Shown: positions 34,099-34,149 of the stretch, in pieces
How positions within the stretch are numbered: the stretch's first letter is position 1
Layout of the letters: every line of letters starts with the position of its first letter
DNA from: CABQCM01 sp965145485
GTDB taxonomy: Bacteria > Bacillota > Clostridia > Oscillospirales > Acutalibacteraceae
NCBI GenBank assembly: GCA_965145485.1
Contig: CBCTCU010000031.1
Location: 1-34,149 of the forward strand
Reading direction: 5' to 3'
DNA: 34,149 bases
The notes under the pieces: generated by a model
What the model saw: the letters and a program-made list of their open reading frames with translations, nothing else
What the model was told of the DNA's origin: nothing
The model's database searches: none
Program-made: the position numbers and the translations under genes

Positions 34099-34149
34099 GG
34101 TGGGTATAGCTTAGTTGGTTAAAGCGCCAGTTTGTGGCACTGGAGACCG
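34099..34149 (+). tRNA. tRNA-His (anticodon GTG), cut by the window edge
   Basis: The 5' half GTGGGTATAGCTTAGTTGG follows an extra G at 34099, in the -1 position that marks tRNA-His. The anticodon stem CCAGT/ACTGG holds TTGTGGC, with GTG at 34134-34136. The variable and T arms and the 3' acceptor lie beyond the window. Confidence 0.93.

Overview
The window looks like chromosomal DNA from a Gram-positive anaerobe of the Clostridia, most likely near the Oscillospiraceae/Ruminococcaceae. The signs are a GC-rich genome with purine-rich AGGAGG ribosome sites, a pectinase carrying a cellulosome-type dockerin, the YfmF/YfmH peptidase pair, Lgt and FolD of Firmicute type, and two small proteins that I recall from clostridial genomes. 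This placement comes from gene content, not from a search.

Positions 1-11392, minus strand, hold one long and tightly packed operon. Read from its promoter, it encodes a small HTH regulator, a nucleotidyltransferase, a thymidylate-kinase-like P-loop kinase, an acyl carrier protein, a BtrH/C39-like protein, an acyl-adenylating ligase, a CYTH phosphohydrolase, a 375-residue protein with a DNRLRE-like C-terminus, and a very large DNRLRE/RHS-repeat protein that runs off the left edge. Seven junctions overlap (by 1 to 29 bases) and the last has a 35-bp gap. This is the best candidate for an undescribed system: an ACP-dependent activation and transfer module joined to nucleotidyl/phosphoryl enzymes and to RHS-type proteins that lack a visible signal peptide. 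The product is unknown. A perfect 14-bp inverted repeat lies over the probable promoter.

Positions 11467-13287 hold a stress or mobile-element-style control module: a small zinc-ribbon gene on the minus strand with its own terminator, and a divergent XRE regulator plus ImmA/IrrE metallopeptidase. A promoter-to-terminator unit of about 200 nt follows and could encode a small RNA or a 32-residue peptide. The base composition from 1 to about 13.3 kb is visibly less GC-rich than the rest, which suggests an acquired island.

Positions 13382-20604 hold an ECF sigma factor with a membrane-anchored partner, two small conserved clostridial proteins, and a secreted 1100-residue GH28-type pectinase with an internal dockerin, a long structured leader and a promoter overlapped by a palindrome. 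Positions 20862-28217 encode a 2451-residue cyclic beta-1,2-glucan synthase (NdvB type). Its 3' end runs into a degenerate array of 85-117 bp repeats whose hairpin arms covary. Positions 28699-33719 hold yfmF, yfmH, lgt and folD, which are ordinary housekeeping genes. The window ends in a tRNA cluster: Gly(TCC), Arg(TCT) and a truncated His(GTG).
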